Part shown: positions 16,889 through 25,004 of the stretch, in pieces | Layout of the letters: each line of letters begins with the position of its first letter | How positions within the stretch are numbered: position 1 is the stretch's first letter | Origin: an uncultured bacterium | Lineage (GTDB): Bacteria; Planctomycetota; UBA1135; GCA-002686595 | NCBI GenBank assembly: GCA_938083085.1 | Contig: CALLKX010000065.1 | Location: 1 to 61,226 of the forward strand | Direction: 5' to 3' | DNA: 61,226 nucleotides | Notes under the pieces: model-generated | What the model saw: only the letters and a program-made list of their open reading frames with translations | The model's database searches: none | Told to the model about the DNA's origin: nothing | Made by a program: the position numbers and the translations under genes

Positions 16889-17932
16889 TCACTCTGCAGA
16901 TCCGTTGCAGAGGTGGATGATGGTCTCGAAGCGTCGGACGACTTCGTGGCCGTTGATGGTGCCGGCGAGCACGAAGAAGCGGAGGCGGAGCCGCCCCTGG
17001 TCTGCGGACCAGAGGAACATGGGGTCCTGATATCCGTCGTCGTCCATGTCGCTCCCATAGGCACCCTTCTCTTGGAGGATGATGGAGGGCGTCAGGTTGA
17101 TGCGGATGGCCTCGGCCGGGTCGTTGTTCCAGCTCTGGATGGCGATTCGACCGAGGTCGAAGGTGTCGTCTTGGTCGCCGTCTCTGTTGAAGTCGAAGTC
17201 TCGTTTGGTCTCGGAGATCTCGGTGCTCCGGATGAAGGAGACGGCCGCGTGGGCCCCCTCGACCTCGCCGCCAGCGACCTGGGCTCCCCAGCGAGGCCCC
17301 GTGCTGGACTCGTAGCTCCCGGTGTGTTCAGGGTCGACTGGCACCTGGTAGCTGAGTCCTGTGCCGCGTCCCAGGTAGTAGGTGTCTCCCCGGAGGTCGT
17401 CGGTCCTGCCGTCGTACTCTGCGGGGGCGGGGTCCGTCTGGTTGGCGATCGGACGGGCCAGCCCACTCCAGAGGGCGGATGAGCCGGCGCTGTGGCCCCT
17501 GGCTGTGGTGCCCTCGACGCCACGTTCAAGGGTCCAGAGTCCGCTGCCAATCGCCGCGTGCGTTTCGTAGCGGATGATCTCCTCGGTCGCCTGACCACGG
17601 TCCACGACAAGGAGCCCGCTCTCGGGGAAGCCAGTGACATTGCCCAGGAGCACCTCGCCGGACTCGGCCGCATTGAGCGTGCTCACGAGGTTCGTCTCCG
17701 GCGAGTAACCCCGCGCGAACTGAATCGTCCTCAGGATCCTATGGAAGGCCCCATTCATGACCTTCTCCGAGTGCCCCATGTTCTGGAGCTCCATGATCCC
17801 ACGGGTCTCCTTACGCAGCACGGCCGAGGTGGCGAGCAGGATCACGGTCATCACCGAGAGGGCGATGGAGACCTCGATCAGGGTGAAGCCACCCTGGTCG
17901 GATCGACGGAAAATGGACGGGCGGGGTCGCAT
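16889..17932 (-). CDS. Prepilin-like protein (PilW/GspJ type)
   Basis: The 347-residue product has a short basic leader and the prepilin cleavage/methylation motif QGGFTLIEVSIALSVM, cut after the Gly, with Glu at +5. The hydrophobic helix runs on to about residue 38. The large globular C-terminal part contains NRDGDQDDTFDLG and DMDDDGYQDP, calcium-loop-like acidic stretches. Proteins of this shape are minor pseudopilins of type II secretion or type IV pili. The gene begins 2 bp after the stop of the PilV-like gene, so the two are co-transcribed. No other secretion genes are adjacent. The Ca-binding idea is inference from spacing of acidic residues. Confidence 0.9.
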   Translation of the reverse strand: MRPRPSIFRRSDQGGFTLIEVSIALSVMTVILLATSAVLRKETRGIMELQNMGHSEKVMNGAFHRILRTIQFARGYSPETNLVSTLNAAESGEVLLGNVTGFPESGLLVVDRGQATEEIIRYETHAAIGSGLWTLERGVEGTTARGHSAGSSALWSGLARPIANQTDPAPAEYDGRTDDLRGDTYYLGRGTGLSYQVPVDPEHTGSYESSTGPRWGAQVAGGEVEGAHAAVSFIRSTEISETKRDFDFNRDGDQDDTFDLGRIAIQSWNNDPAEAIRINLTPSIILQEKGAYGSDMDDDGYQDPMFLWSADQGRLRLRFFVLAGTINGHEVVRRFETIIHLCNGSAE

Positions 17933-17934
17933 GC

Positions 17935-18495
17935 TCAGAAGCGGAGCAGGTACACGACCTGGCGGAGCTCGAACTCTCCCCCGCTGTGACGCCAGCGCAC
18001 GTCGACGATGGCGGGAAGCAGCGAGGCGTTGCCCGTGACATTGGAGTTGGACGCGAGCCCGTCTCCATCAAGGTCCCGCGGCATGCCGATATCGGTCCCG
18101 ATCGCGGCATCCGTGACGGTCTCGTCGGTGATGATGGTGACCGTCGCGATGTGGTTGGAACCCGCCCAGGGCTCGAGCCCGGTGATCGGAAGCTCGTTTC
18201 CTGGAGAGCCGTCGGGGCCATAGGTCTCGAGGATCTCGCCTGCCCAGAGAGCCGGGTCCTCGCTCGAGACGCGGGCCACCGATAGCAGATCCTGGCTGAT
18301 GGCCTGGACGGCGGCGTGGGCTCGCGATCGGTCGGATGCGCTCCGGCGAAGCGAGTTCACTACGACCGACGTGGAGGTCATGGCAAGGAGCCCGACCATC
18401 AGCACTGCGACGGTGATCAGGACCTCAAGGAGGGTGAATCCTCCTTGGCTCGCCGGGTGGCAGATCCGGGCTGTGACGGTGGGGCGGGTCTTCAT
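17935..18495 (-). CDS. Prepilin-like protein (PilV/GspI type)
   Basis: With the ATG at 18495 the product has 186 residues: a basic 20-residue leader, then the prepilin motif SQGGFTLLEVLITVAVLMVG with Glu at +5, a hydrophobic helix, and a C-terminal globular part containing an acidic PRDLDGDGLASNSN loop. The short length and the position directly before a larger pseudopilin fit PilV/GspI, which pairs with PilW/GspJ at the tip of the pseudopilus. The frame stays open further upstream to 18819, but nothing there resembles a leader peptide. It is the first gene of the three-gene operon. Confidence 0.9.
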   Translation of the reverse strand: MKTRPTVTARICHPASQGGFTLLEVLITVAVLMVGLLAMTSTSVVVNSLRRSASDRSRAHAAVQAISQDLLSVARVSSEDPALWAGEILETYGPDGSPGNELPITGLEPWAGSNHIATVTIITDETVTDAAIGTDIGMPRDLDGDGLASNSNVTGNASLLPAIVDVRWRHSGGEFELRQVVYLLRF

Positions 18496-18895
18496 GGGGT
18501 TGTTCAGATGGGGCTGGTGGAGCCACCCTCTCCATCCCGCGTTCGACCGATTGAGCCCCAGGACTTCAGTCCCGATTCGGCTCTTCGACCGCAGGGGTCG
18601 GTGAATCCCGCTTATGGACATGCCAATGCTGGCCGGATGGGAACCCAGGGCTGGCCGGATGGGAACGGAGTGCTTGGATGACGCATCGGACGCCGCTCTC
18701 GTCCTCGCCTCCTCACCACGGGCTCCCCGGCCCGTACGAGGAGTTGGCTCGAGAGCTGCACCTCGCGCCTCGCTCCACGTTGGGCGGTCGATCCATAATT
18801 GCGGCCACCTCTGCTGCATGGATGGCCCTCAGATCGCCGATACACTCTGGGGCGCTCGGCCCTGCCGATTGCACTTCCCACGCCCCCTCCCGACG
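18496..18895. other. Divergent intergenic region with a 16-bp direct repeat
   Basis: This 400-bp gap separates the prepilin operon from the phosphodiesterase operon and should hold promoters for both. Two exact copies of CTGGCCGGATGGGAAC lie at 18629-18644 and 18651-18666, six bases apart (22-bp period, two helical turns), which could be an operator or simply a short tandem duplication. No other gene is seen. Confidence 0.55.
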
Positions 18896-21061
18896 ATGCG
18901 ATCCCACCGACTCCCCCTCCTCCTTGTCGGTGGGGCAGCGACCCTCACGGCGCTCCAGGTCCCTGTCATGGGGGCCGACCACGCGGCGCCCCCCCTCGCC
19001 TATATCGGCCCTGGAGCCGGATTCGCGGCGGCTGGTTCGCTGCTTGTCCTCCTGGGAACCTTCGCGCTCGCCTTCGGCATCATCCTGATCTGGCCGTTCA
19101 AGGCGGCCATCAAGGTGGTCTACCGCAGGGGGAAGACCAAGGCCAAGGTCAAGCGCGTCCTCGTGATCGGGCTCGACGGCTTCGACCCGAAGATGGCGGC
19201 GAGGTACGCGGACCGCATGCCGAACTTCGCCCGGCTCCAGGCGCAGGGGTGCCACTCTGAGCTAGGAACCTCGATCCCCTCGATCTCGCCGGTGGCCTGG
19301 TCCACCTTCGCGACGGGCGTCGACGCCTCGCGTCACAACATCTACGACTTCCTGACGCGGGATCCATGTTCCTACATGCCGGTGCTGTCCTCCACGGACA
19401 CCCGCACCGTGCCGCGGAACATCAACCTCGGCTTCGCCAAGGTCCCCTTCGGCCAGCGCGCCGTCTACAAGATCCTCCAGAAGAGCCAGCCGTTCTGGAA
19501 GCTGCTCGGCGCCAACATGGTGTGGTCGTCGATCATCCGCGTGCCGATCACCTTCCCTCCGCAGAAGTTCAAGAACGGCACGCTCCTCTCGGGGATGTGT
19601 GTCCCGGACCTGCAGGGAACTCAGGGGTCCTTCAGCTTCTACACCTCGGACGAGAGCAAGCTCGGGGCCGCCACAGGCGGCCAGCGCTTCCGGGTCGTCC
19701 GGCGCAGCAACGCCGTCGAGTCCAACCTGAAGGGCCCGCCGGGCGCGGACGGCGTCTCGATGAAGTGCCCCTTCACGGTCCAGATGGACGCCACCACCGG
19801 AAAGGCTGCGATCACCGTCGGCAAGGAGACGGTCGAGGTCGGGGTGGGGGAGTACACCCCCTGGATGGAGGTCCCCTTCGACGGGGTCCAGGGCATCGCT
19901 CGCCTCCGGATCCAGCGCTGGGACGACGAGGCGGTCAGCGTCTACGTGACGCCGATCAACATCGACCCCGAGTCGCCGGCGATGCCCCTGAGCCACCCCT
20001 TCGTCTACTCGATCTACCTGGCCAAGATGCTGGGCAAGTTCTCGACGCTGGGCCTCGCGGAGGACACCTGGGCGCTCAACGAGCGCGTCATCGACGAGGC
20101 TGCGTTTCTCGACCAGGCCTACCTGATCATGGACGAGCGCAAGAAGCAGCTCTGGGACGTGCTCGACAAGACCAAGAAGGGCTTCGTCACCGTGGTCTTC
20201 GACACCACGGACCGGGTCAGCCACATGTTCTGGCGCTACCTGGAGAAGGACCATCCCGCCAACGAGGGCAAGGACACGACCGAGTTCGTGGACGTGATCC
20301 CCGAGCTCTATGGCAAGGCGGACGCCCTCATCGGCGAGGTCATGGAGCGGATCGAGGGCGACGACGACACCCTGCTGATGGTCGTCTCCGACCACGGCTT
20401 CTGCTCCTTCCAGCGCGGGGTCAACCTCAACGCCTGGCTTCGGGACGAGGGGTACCTCGTGCTCAAGGACGGCGCGGAGACCTCGGGCGATTGGTTCGAG
20501 AAGGTCGACTGGGAGAAGACCCGGGCCTTCACCCTCGGCCTCACCGGCATCTTCATCAACCGTAAGGGACGCGAGCGCGTCGGGCAGGTTGAGCCGGGCG
20601 AGGAGCTCGATTCGCTCTGCAGGGAGATCAAGGACAAGCTCGAGGCGCTGGTCGACCCGAAGACCGGCGAGCGGGCGATCAACGAGGTCTTCCTCACCGC
20701 CGAGGTCCACGACGGCCCCTACGCGGACATGGCGCCGGAGCTGCTCGTGGGCTACCACCGAGGCTTCCGCCACTCCTGGGACTGCGCGGTGGGCGCGGTC
20801 TCCAAGGAGACCTTCTCGGACAACACCAAGAGCTGGTCGGGGGATCACTGCGTCGACCCGCGGCTGGTCCCGGGCGTGTTCTGGTGCAATCAGAAGATCG
20901 ACGTGGAGGACCCCACCCTCGCGGACATCGCGCCGACGGTCCTCGACCTCTTCGGCGTCGACGCGCCCGCCTACATGAAGGGCCGCCGTCTGTTCGGATC
21001 CATGGGGGGCGGAGACGCCGCGCCCGATCGCCTCCGGAGCACGGAGCAAGCCAAGGTATGA
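18896..21061 (+). CDS. Membrane-anchored phosphodiesterase/nucleotide pyrophosphatase family protein 1
   Basis: This 721-residue protein belongs to the type I phosphodiesterase branch of the alkaline phosphatase superfamily. Metal and catalytic positions are VLVIGLDGFDP (D94), SIPSISPVAWSTF (likely nucleophile S131), FDTTDRVSHMFWR (Asp/His), VVSDHGF (Asp-His) and SGDHCVDP near the C-terminus. The N-terminus has a signal-peptide-like segment (1-26), the motif AYIGPGAG, then a membrane helix (about 44-68) followed by the basic RRGKTKAKVKR stretch. By the positive-inside rule the catalytic domain may therefore face the cytoplasm. Substrate unknown. The ATG at 18896 is chosen because it precedes the signal-like segment. 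Its stop overlaps the start of the second phosphodiesterase gene (ATGA). Confidence 0.88.
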   Translation: MRSHRLPLLLVGGAATLTALQVPVMGADHAAPPLAYIGPGAGFAAAGSLLVLLGTFALAFGIILIWPFKAAIKVVYRRGKTKAKVKRVLVIGLDGFDPKMAARYADRMPNFARLQAQGCHSELGTSIPSISPVAWSTFATGVDASRHNIYDFLTRDPCSYMPVLSSTDTRTVPRNINLGFAKVPFGQRAVYKILQKSQPFWKLLGANMVWSSIIRVPITFPPQKFKNGTLLSGMCVPDLQGTQGSFSFYTSDESKLGAATGGQRFRVVRRSNAVESNLKGPPGADGVSMKCPFTVQMDATTGKAAITVGKETVEVGVGEYTPWMEVPFDGVQGIARLRIQRWDDEAVSVYVTPINIDPESPAMPLSHPFVYSIYLAKMLGKFSTLGLAEDTWALNERVIDEAAFLDQAYLIMDERKKQLWDVLDKTKKGFVTVVFDTTDRVSHMFWRYLEKDHPANEGKDTTEFVDVIPELYGKADALIGEVMERIEGDDDTLLMVVSDHGFCSFQRGVNLNAWLRDEGYLVLKDGAETSGDWFEKVDWEKTRAFTLGLTGIFINRKGRERVGQVEPGEELDSLCREIKDKLEALVDPKTGERAINEVFLTAEVHDGPYADMAPELLVGYHRGFRHSWDCAVGAVSKETFSDNTKSWSGDHCVDPRLVPGVFWCNQKIDVEDPTLADIAPTVLDLFGVDAPAYMKGRRLFGSMGGGDAAPDRLRSTEQAKV

Positions 21062-23184
21062 ATCTCCCCCGCTGGACAACCTACGTGGCCCTCGCCGTCA
21101 TCGCGATCCTGCTCGCGACCGGCGTCCCAACGCCCCGCAAGTCCACCGATGCCGAGGCGTCGCGCGCGGCGCGCGAATCGGGGCCGCTGGCTCTGCCCGC
21201 CACGGACCACCCCAGGGTGGTCGTGCTCGGGATCGACGGGATGGACCCGGAGATCCTCACCTCGGTGATGGAACGCTATCCGGACCGGATGAAGAACTTC
21301 CAGCGCCTCGCGGACGCCGCGGGCGGGGTGCTGTCCCTCGGGACGTCCACGCCGCCGCAGAGCCCCGTGGCTTGGTCCAACTTCATCACGGGCCGCAACC
21401 CGGGCGGGCACGGGGTCTACGACTTCATCCACCGCAACAAGGAGCATTACTCCATCGAGCCCTCCACGGTGGTCTCTGAGGCCGGCGGGGAGATCAAGGT
21501 CCCGCTCACCGGGTACAAGATCCCCACCGGCGGCAGCTCCGAGTCCAATCGGACCGGACGCGCTTTCTGGACGATCCTCGGTGAGGCGGGCGTCCCTGCA
21601 GACCTCTATCGGGTCCCGATCAACTTCCCCGTCGAGCCCTCCAAGGGCGTCAGCTTCCCCGGGATGCTCACGCCGGCGCTGGACTCGGCCTACGGCACCT
21701 ACACCATCTTCACGAGCGACCCGCCGGCGAAGAAGGAGACCTCTGGCGGCAAGTTCCGCGCTGTTCGCGTGAGCGGCGGCGCGATCCGCACGCAGCTCGA
21801 GGGACCTGTCAACGTCCTCAAGGACGGAGACCCTGTGGCGACGACGCCGCTGACGGTCTACATCGACGAGCGGAGCAACACCGCGACGCTCGAGGTGGGC
21901 ACGGAGCGAGTGGTCATGCGCCCCGGCCAGTGGTCGCGCTTCTGTCGAGTGAGCTTCGAGATGGCGCCCATGGGCGCCATGAACCTCGGCGGGATCGTGC
22001 GCTTCTATCTGCGAAGCATCGGCCCGGAGTTCGTGCTCTACGCGTCGCCGGTCAACTTCGACCCCTTAGCTCCGGTCGACGCGATCTCCTTCCCCGAGGA
22101 GGCCTCGGCTGATCTCGCAGCCTCGATCGGCGACTACTACACCCAGGGCATGGCCGAGGAGGTCTCCGCCCTCAAGGACGGCGCCTTCACGGACGCGGAG
22201 TTCATGTCCCAGGCGAATCTCGTCTACCTGGAGCGTGCCCGCATGCTGGACCACGCGCTGGACCGCTACGTGGCCAACGACGAGGGGGGGCTGCTCTTCT
22301 TCTACGTCTCCTCGGTGGACCTCGCCATGCACATGATGTGGCGCCACCAGGACCCGGAGCACCCCTTCTTCGACGCGGCCATCGCGAGGGAGGACTCGAG
22401 CAAGTGGTCCGGTCGCGAGGGCTCCACCTGGCGTGACGTGGTGGACGACCTCTACCTCAAGATGGACCCCTTCCTCGGTAAGGTCCTCGACCGCGTGGGG
22501 GACGACGCCGTCGTCATGATCATGTCGGACCACGGCTTCGCCGCCTACCGGCGCAAGTTCAGCCTCAACACCTGGCTCCTGGAGAACGGGTACCTGGTGC
22601 TCAACGAGGGCCGGACAAGGGAGCTCCCTGAGGACGCGAGCGGCTTCAAGGACGTCTTCATCTCCGACGCCGTGGACTGGTCGAAGTCGACCGCCTACGG
22701 CGTGGGGTTCAACGGCCTCTACCTCAACCTCGAGGGGCGTGAGTCCCAGGGCATCGTCGAGCCCGGCGCCGAGGCGGATGAGCTGCTCACGCGCCTCAAG
22801 CGCGAGCTCGAGGCGATCCGCGACGACGAGCGAGGGAGCGAGCCCGTGGTGCTCAGCGCGGACCTCGCCTCCGTGGTGTACGCCGGCGGCGAGCGTCTTG
22901 ACGAGGCCCCTGACATCGTCGTGGGCTACAACTGGGGCTACGGTAACTCGGACGAGGCCACCCAGGGACGCATCCCGAACTCGGTGCTCTCCGACAACGT
23001 CGGCGGCACCTTCAACGGCAGCCACCTGATGCACCCCAGCGTCGTCAACGGCGTGTTGCTCACCAATCAGCCGGTTCAACTCGCTGACCCGCGCCTCGAG
23101 GATCTCACGACGACGATCCTCAAGCTGTACGGCGTCGAGCCGACGCCAGGGATGGTCGGCCGACCGATCCTCTCCAACCAGTAG
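21058..23184 (+). CDS. Membrane-anchored phosphodiesterase/nucleotide pyrophosphatase family protein 2
   Basis: The 708-residue product is a paralogue of the preceding protein, with the same catalytic layout: VVVLGIDGMDPE, TSTPPQSPVAWSNF with the likely Ser nucleophile, SSVDLAMHMMWR, IMSDHGFAAYRR and GSHLMHP with the last metal-binding His. It differs at the N-terminus, where a single membrane segment (about 8-23) is followed by PTPRKSTDAEASR; this looks like an N-in anchor or uncleaved signal placing the catalytic domain outside. Identity to protein 1 is modest across the central insert. Start ATG at 21058 overlaps the TGA of the first gene, which implies coupled translation in similar amounts. 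Confidence 0.88.
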   Translation: MNLPRWTTYVALAVIAILLATGVPTPRKSTDAEASRAARESGPLALPATDHPRVVVLGIDGMDPEILTSVMERYPDRMKNFQRLADAAGGVLSLGTSTPPQSPVAWSNFITGRNPGGHGVYDFIHRNKEHYSIEPSTVVSEAGGEIKVPLTGYKIPTGGSSESNRTGRAFWTILGEAGVPADLYRVPINFPVEPSKGVSFPGMLTPALDSAYGTYTIFTSDPPAKKETSGGKFRAVRVSGGAIRTQLEGPVNVLKDGDPVATTPLTVYIDERSNTATLEVGTERVVMRPGQWSRFCRVSFEMAPMGAMNLGGIVRFYLRSIGPEFVLYASPVNFDPLAPVDAISFPEEASADLAASIGDYYTQGMAEEVSALKDGAFTDAEFMSQANLVYLERARMLDHALDRYVANDEGGLLFFYVSSVDLAMHMMWRHQDPEHPFFDAAIAREDSSKWSGREGSTWRDVVDDLYLKMDPFLGKVLDRVGDDAVVMIMSDHGFAAYRRKFSLNTWLLENGYLVLNEGRTRELPEDASGFKDVFISDAVDWSKSTAYGVGFNGLYLNLEGRESQGIVEPGAEADELLTRLKRELEAIRDDERGSEPVVLSADLASVVYAGGERLDEAPDIVVGYNWGYGNSDEATQGRIPNSVLSDNVGGTFNGSHLMHPSVVNGVLLTNQPVQLADPRLEDLTTTILKLYGVEPTPGMVGRPILSNQ

Positions 23185-23214
23185 TCCCAGACCCTCTTCA
23201 ACCACATCCTTCCC

Positions 23215-23412
23215 ATGTTTGGATCCGCCAACAAGGTCAAGATCGACCCCGAGCTCCTCACCCGCATCAAGCAGATCGCGGAGGTCGCCGGATACGCCTC
23301 CCACGAGGAGTTCATCCATCACGTGCTCGAGCGCGAGCTCGCCCAGTTCGACGAGGCCGGCTCCGACGCCGACATCACCGAGAAGCTCAAGGGCCTCGGC
23401 TACATCAGCTGA
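23215..23412 (+). CDS. Small ribbon-helix-helix-like protein
   Basis: The 65-residue product has the pattern of a ribbon-helix-helix fold: a short strand (KVKIDPELL), helix A (TRIKQIAEVAG), and helix B (SHEEFIHHVLERELAQF). This resembles Arc/MetJ-type DNA-binding or antitoxin-like domains. Its last residues, ITEKLKGLGYIS, resemble the LRxLGY tail often found at the C-terminus of secreted sulfatases and phosphodiesterases. The gene lies 30 bp after the second phosphodiesterase and 45 bp before the membrane protein gene, all in one direction, so it is probably co-transcribed. It could regulate the operon or be a small structural partner of the enzymes; the sequence does not decide. Confidence 0.8.
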   Translation: MFGSANKVKIDPELLTRIKQIAEVAGYASHEEFIHHVLERELAQFDEAGSDADITEKLKGLGYIS

Positions 23413-23457
23413 TCCCCGCCGCCTCGGCCCACCCGTAGGCCCCACGCCTGGTCCCCG

Positions 23458-24306
23458 ATGAACGCGATCAACCGCGCAGTCACCTCGTTCTTCGACCTCA
23501 TCCTGACGCCCCTCGAGGCGGTCAGCGATGAGTTCGCGCTCCTGTTCGTGAGCGGGGTCTTCGGCGTGCTCGCGCTGTGGATCTTCAAGCACATCTCCTG
23601 GCAGAAGGGCATCAAGGCGACCAAGGACAAGATCAAGGGCCACCTGATCGAGATCCGCCTCTACCAGGACGACCTGGTGACCGTCGGCAAGGCCATCGGG
23701 AAGGTGCTCTTCAGGAACCTGCAGTACCTGTTCTTGAACTTCGGCCCCTTCGTTCCGCTGGCGATCCCGTTCGCGCTCGTGGCGGCTCAGATGGTGGTCC
23801 GCTACGGCTTCGAGCCGGTCCCGATCCAGCAGGCGGGCGTCGAGATGCTCGCGGGCGACGGCCTGACGCTCGAGATCGTGGGCGACCGCGAGGCGATCGA
23901 TGGCCTGGACGTCGTCTTCCCGGACGGGCTCGCGGCGGTCTCGCCCCTGGCCCGCATTCCGCGGCAGGGCCGCGCCTTTGTGGAGTTCATCGCAGAGCAG
24001 TCCGGCGAGTACGAGATCGTGCTCAAGACCGGCGGCAAGACCATCGTGAAGACCATCGTGGCTGGTGACGAGGTCAGCGTCAGGGCCATGCAGCCCGAGC
24101 GGGTCAGCAGCGCCTTCGAGGCCATCCTCTGGCCCGCCGAGGACACCCTCACCGGGACGGGGCTGGAGAAGATCAGCTTCGTCTATCCCGAGAGCGATCT
24201 CGGCTGGCTCCCGCTGAGCGGCCCGCTGGGGGTCCTCGCGGCGTTCGTCCTGGCCTCCATGGTCGTGGGCTTCATCTTCCTGAAGCCCCTGGGCGTGCAG
24301 ATCTGA
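23458..24306 (+). CDS. Membrane protein of unknown function, possibly Oxa1/EMC3-like
   Basis: The 282-residue protein has a membrane segment at about 27-46, a long basic amphipathic stretch (about 47-90, with KDKIKGHLIEIRLYQDDL), a second and third hydrophobic portion (about 92-118), a periplasmic beta-rich domain (about 120-245) and a last membrane segment (about 250-275). One TM, then a charged cytoplasmic helical hairpin, then TMs is the layout of Oxa1/YidC/EMC3/DUF106 proteins, but similarity is by shape only. I recall similar uncharacterised proteins in other Planctomycetota, so the family is probably conserved. It sits 6 bp before the HD protein gene in the phosphodiesterase operon, which suggests a role in membrane handling of those enzymes or their substrate. 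Confidence 0.75.
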   Translation: MNAINRAVTSFFDLILTPLEAVSDEFALLFVSGVFGVLALWIFKHISWQKGIKATKDKIKGHLIEIRLYQDDLVTVGKAIGKVLFRNLQYLFLNFGPFVPLAIPFALVAAQMVVRYGFEPVPIQQAGVEMLAGDGLTLEIVGDREAIDGLDVVFPDGLAAVSPLARIPRQGRAFVEFIAEQSGEYEIVLKTGGKTIVKTIVAGDEVSVRAMQPERVSSAFEAILWPAEDTLTGTGLEKISFVYPESDLGWLPLSGPLGVLAAFVLASMVVGFIFLKPLGVQI

Positions 24307-24312
24307 TCGCGG

Positions 24313-24897
24313 ATGGTCGGGCTCTTCTCAAGCGGCGTCGAGGCCGCCCTTCGGGCCTCACTGCGGGCTCATGAGGGCCAGACTCGCAAGGGGGACCCGA
24401 TCCCCTACATCTCCCACCCCTATCACGTGGCGCTCCTGCTCGCGCGCAGCGGCGCCGACGATGAGACCATCCAGGCCGGCCTACTCCACGACGTGGTGGA
24501 GGACTGCGAAGGGTGGACCTCAGGGCGCGTCGCGGAGGAGTTCGGCGCCGAGGTGGCGTCCGTGGTCGCCGAGGTGACAGAGCGCAAGGGCGAGTCCTGG
24601 GAGACCCGCAAGGGAGAGGCGCTCGCCGCGGTGGAGACCATGAGCCTCCGCGCGCTGGTGGTGAAGGCCGCGGACAAGCTGCACAACATGCGCTCCCTGG
24701 GCGCCCGCCTCGACGCGGCGGCGAGCCCCGCGGAGGCGTGGAGTTACTTCAGCCGTGGGCCGGCGCAGACGATCGCGCACGCGCGAGAGCTCGTGGCCGC
24801 GCTCCGCCGCCGCCTGGACGCGGTGGAGGGCTTTGACGCACTCTCGATCGACCTCGAGCGGGCGCTTGAGGGCCTCACGCGGCACGAGCCCTCGTGA
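24313..24897 (+). CDS. HD-domain hydrolase, (p)ppGpp hydrolase-like
   Basis: The 194-residue product has the metal-binding residues of RelA/SpoT-homologue hydrolases: H35 (YISHPYHVA), H59-D60 (GLLHDVVED) and D121 (VKAADKLHNMRSL). Length and the lack of a synthetase domain match small alarmone hydrolases such as MESH1, which remove pyrophosphate from (p)ppGpp; other phosphorylated nucleotides are possible substrates. The protein is cytoplasmic. It starts 6 bp after the membrane protein stop and is the last gene of the five-gene phosphodiesterase operon. The co-occurrence of a nucleotide hydrolase with two nucleotide pyrophosphatase-like enzymes is noteworthy. Confidence 0.88.
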   Translation: MVGLFSSGVEAALRASLRAHEGQTRKGDPIPYISHPYHVALLLARSGADDETIQAGLLHDVVEDCEGWTSGRVAEEFGAEVASVVAEVTERKGESWETRKGEALAAVETMSLRALVVKAADKLHNMRSLGARLDAAASPAEAWSYFSRGPAQTIAHARELVAALRRRLDAVEGFDALSIDLERALEGLTRHEPS

Positions 24898-25004
24898 CCC
24901 GGGGCCGCTGACGCCCCTCCCAGATATCGCCCTCAACGGCCGCCGGGCGCGCCCGGACCAAGCGAGTCAGGGCGCGCCGAGCGGCGCAGCAGCCAGGGTC
25001 AAGA

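Noticed and set aside
19262..23643. Long minus-strand frames opposite the phosphodiesterase genes
   Set aside because: Shadow frames; the plus-strand genes hold complete catalytic motif sets.
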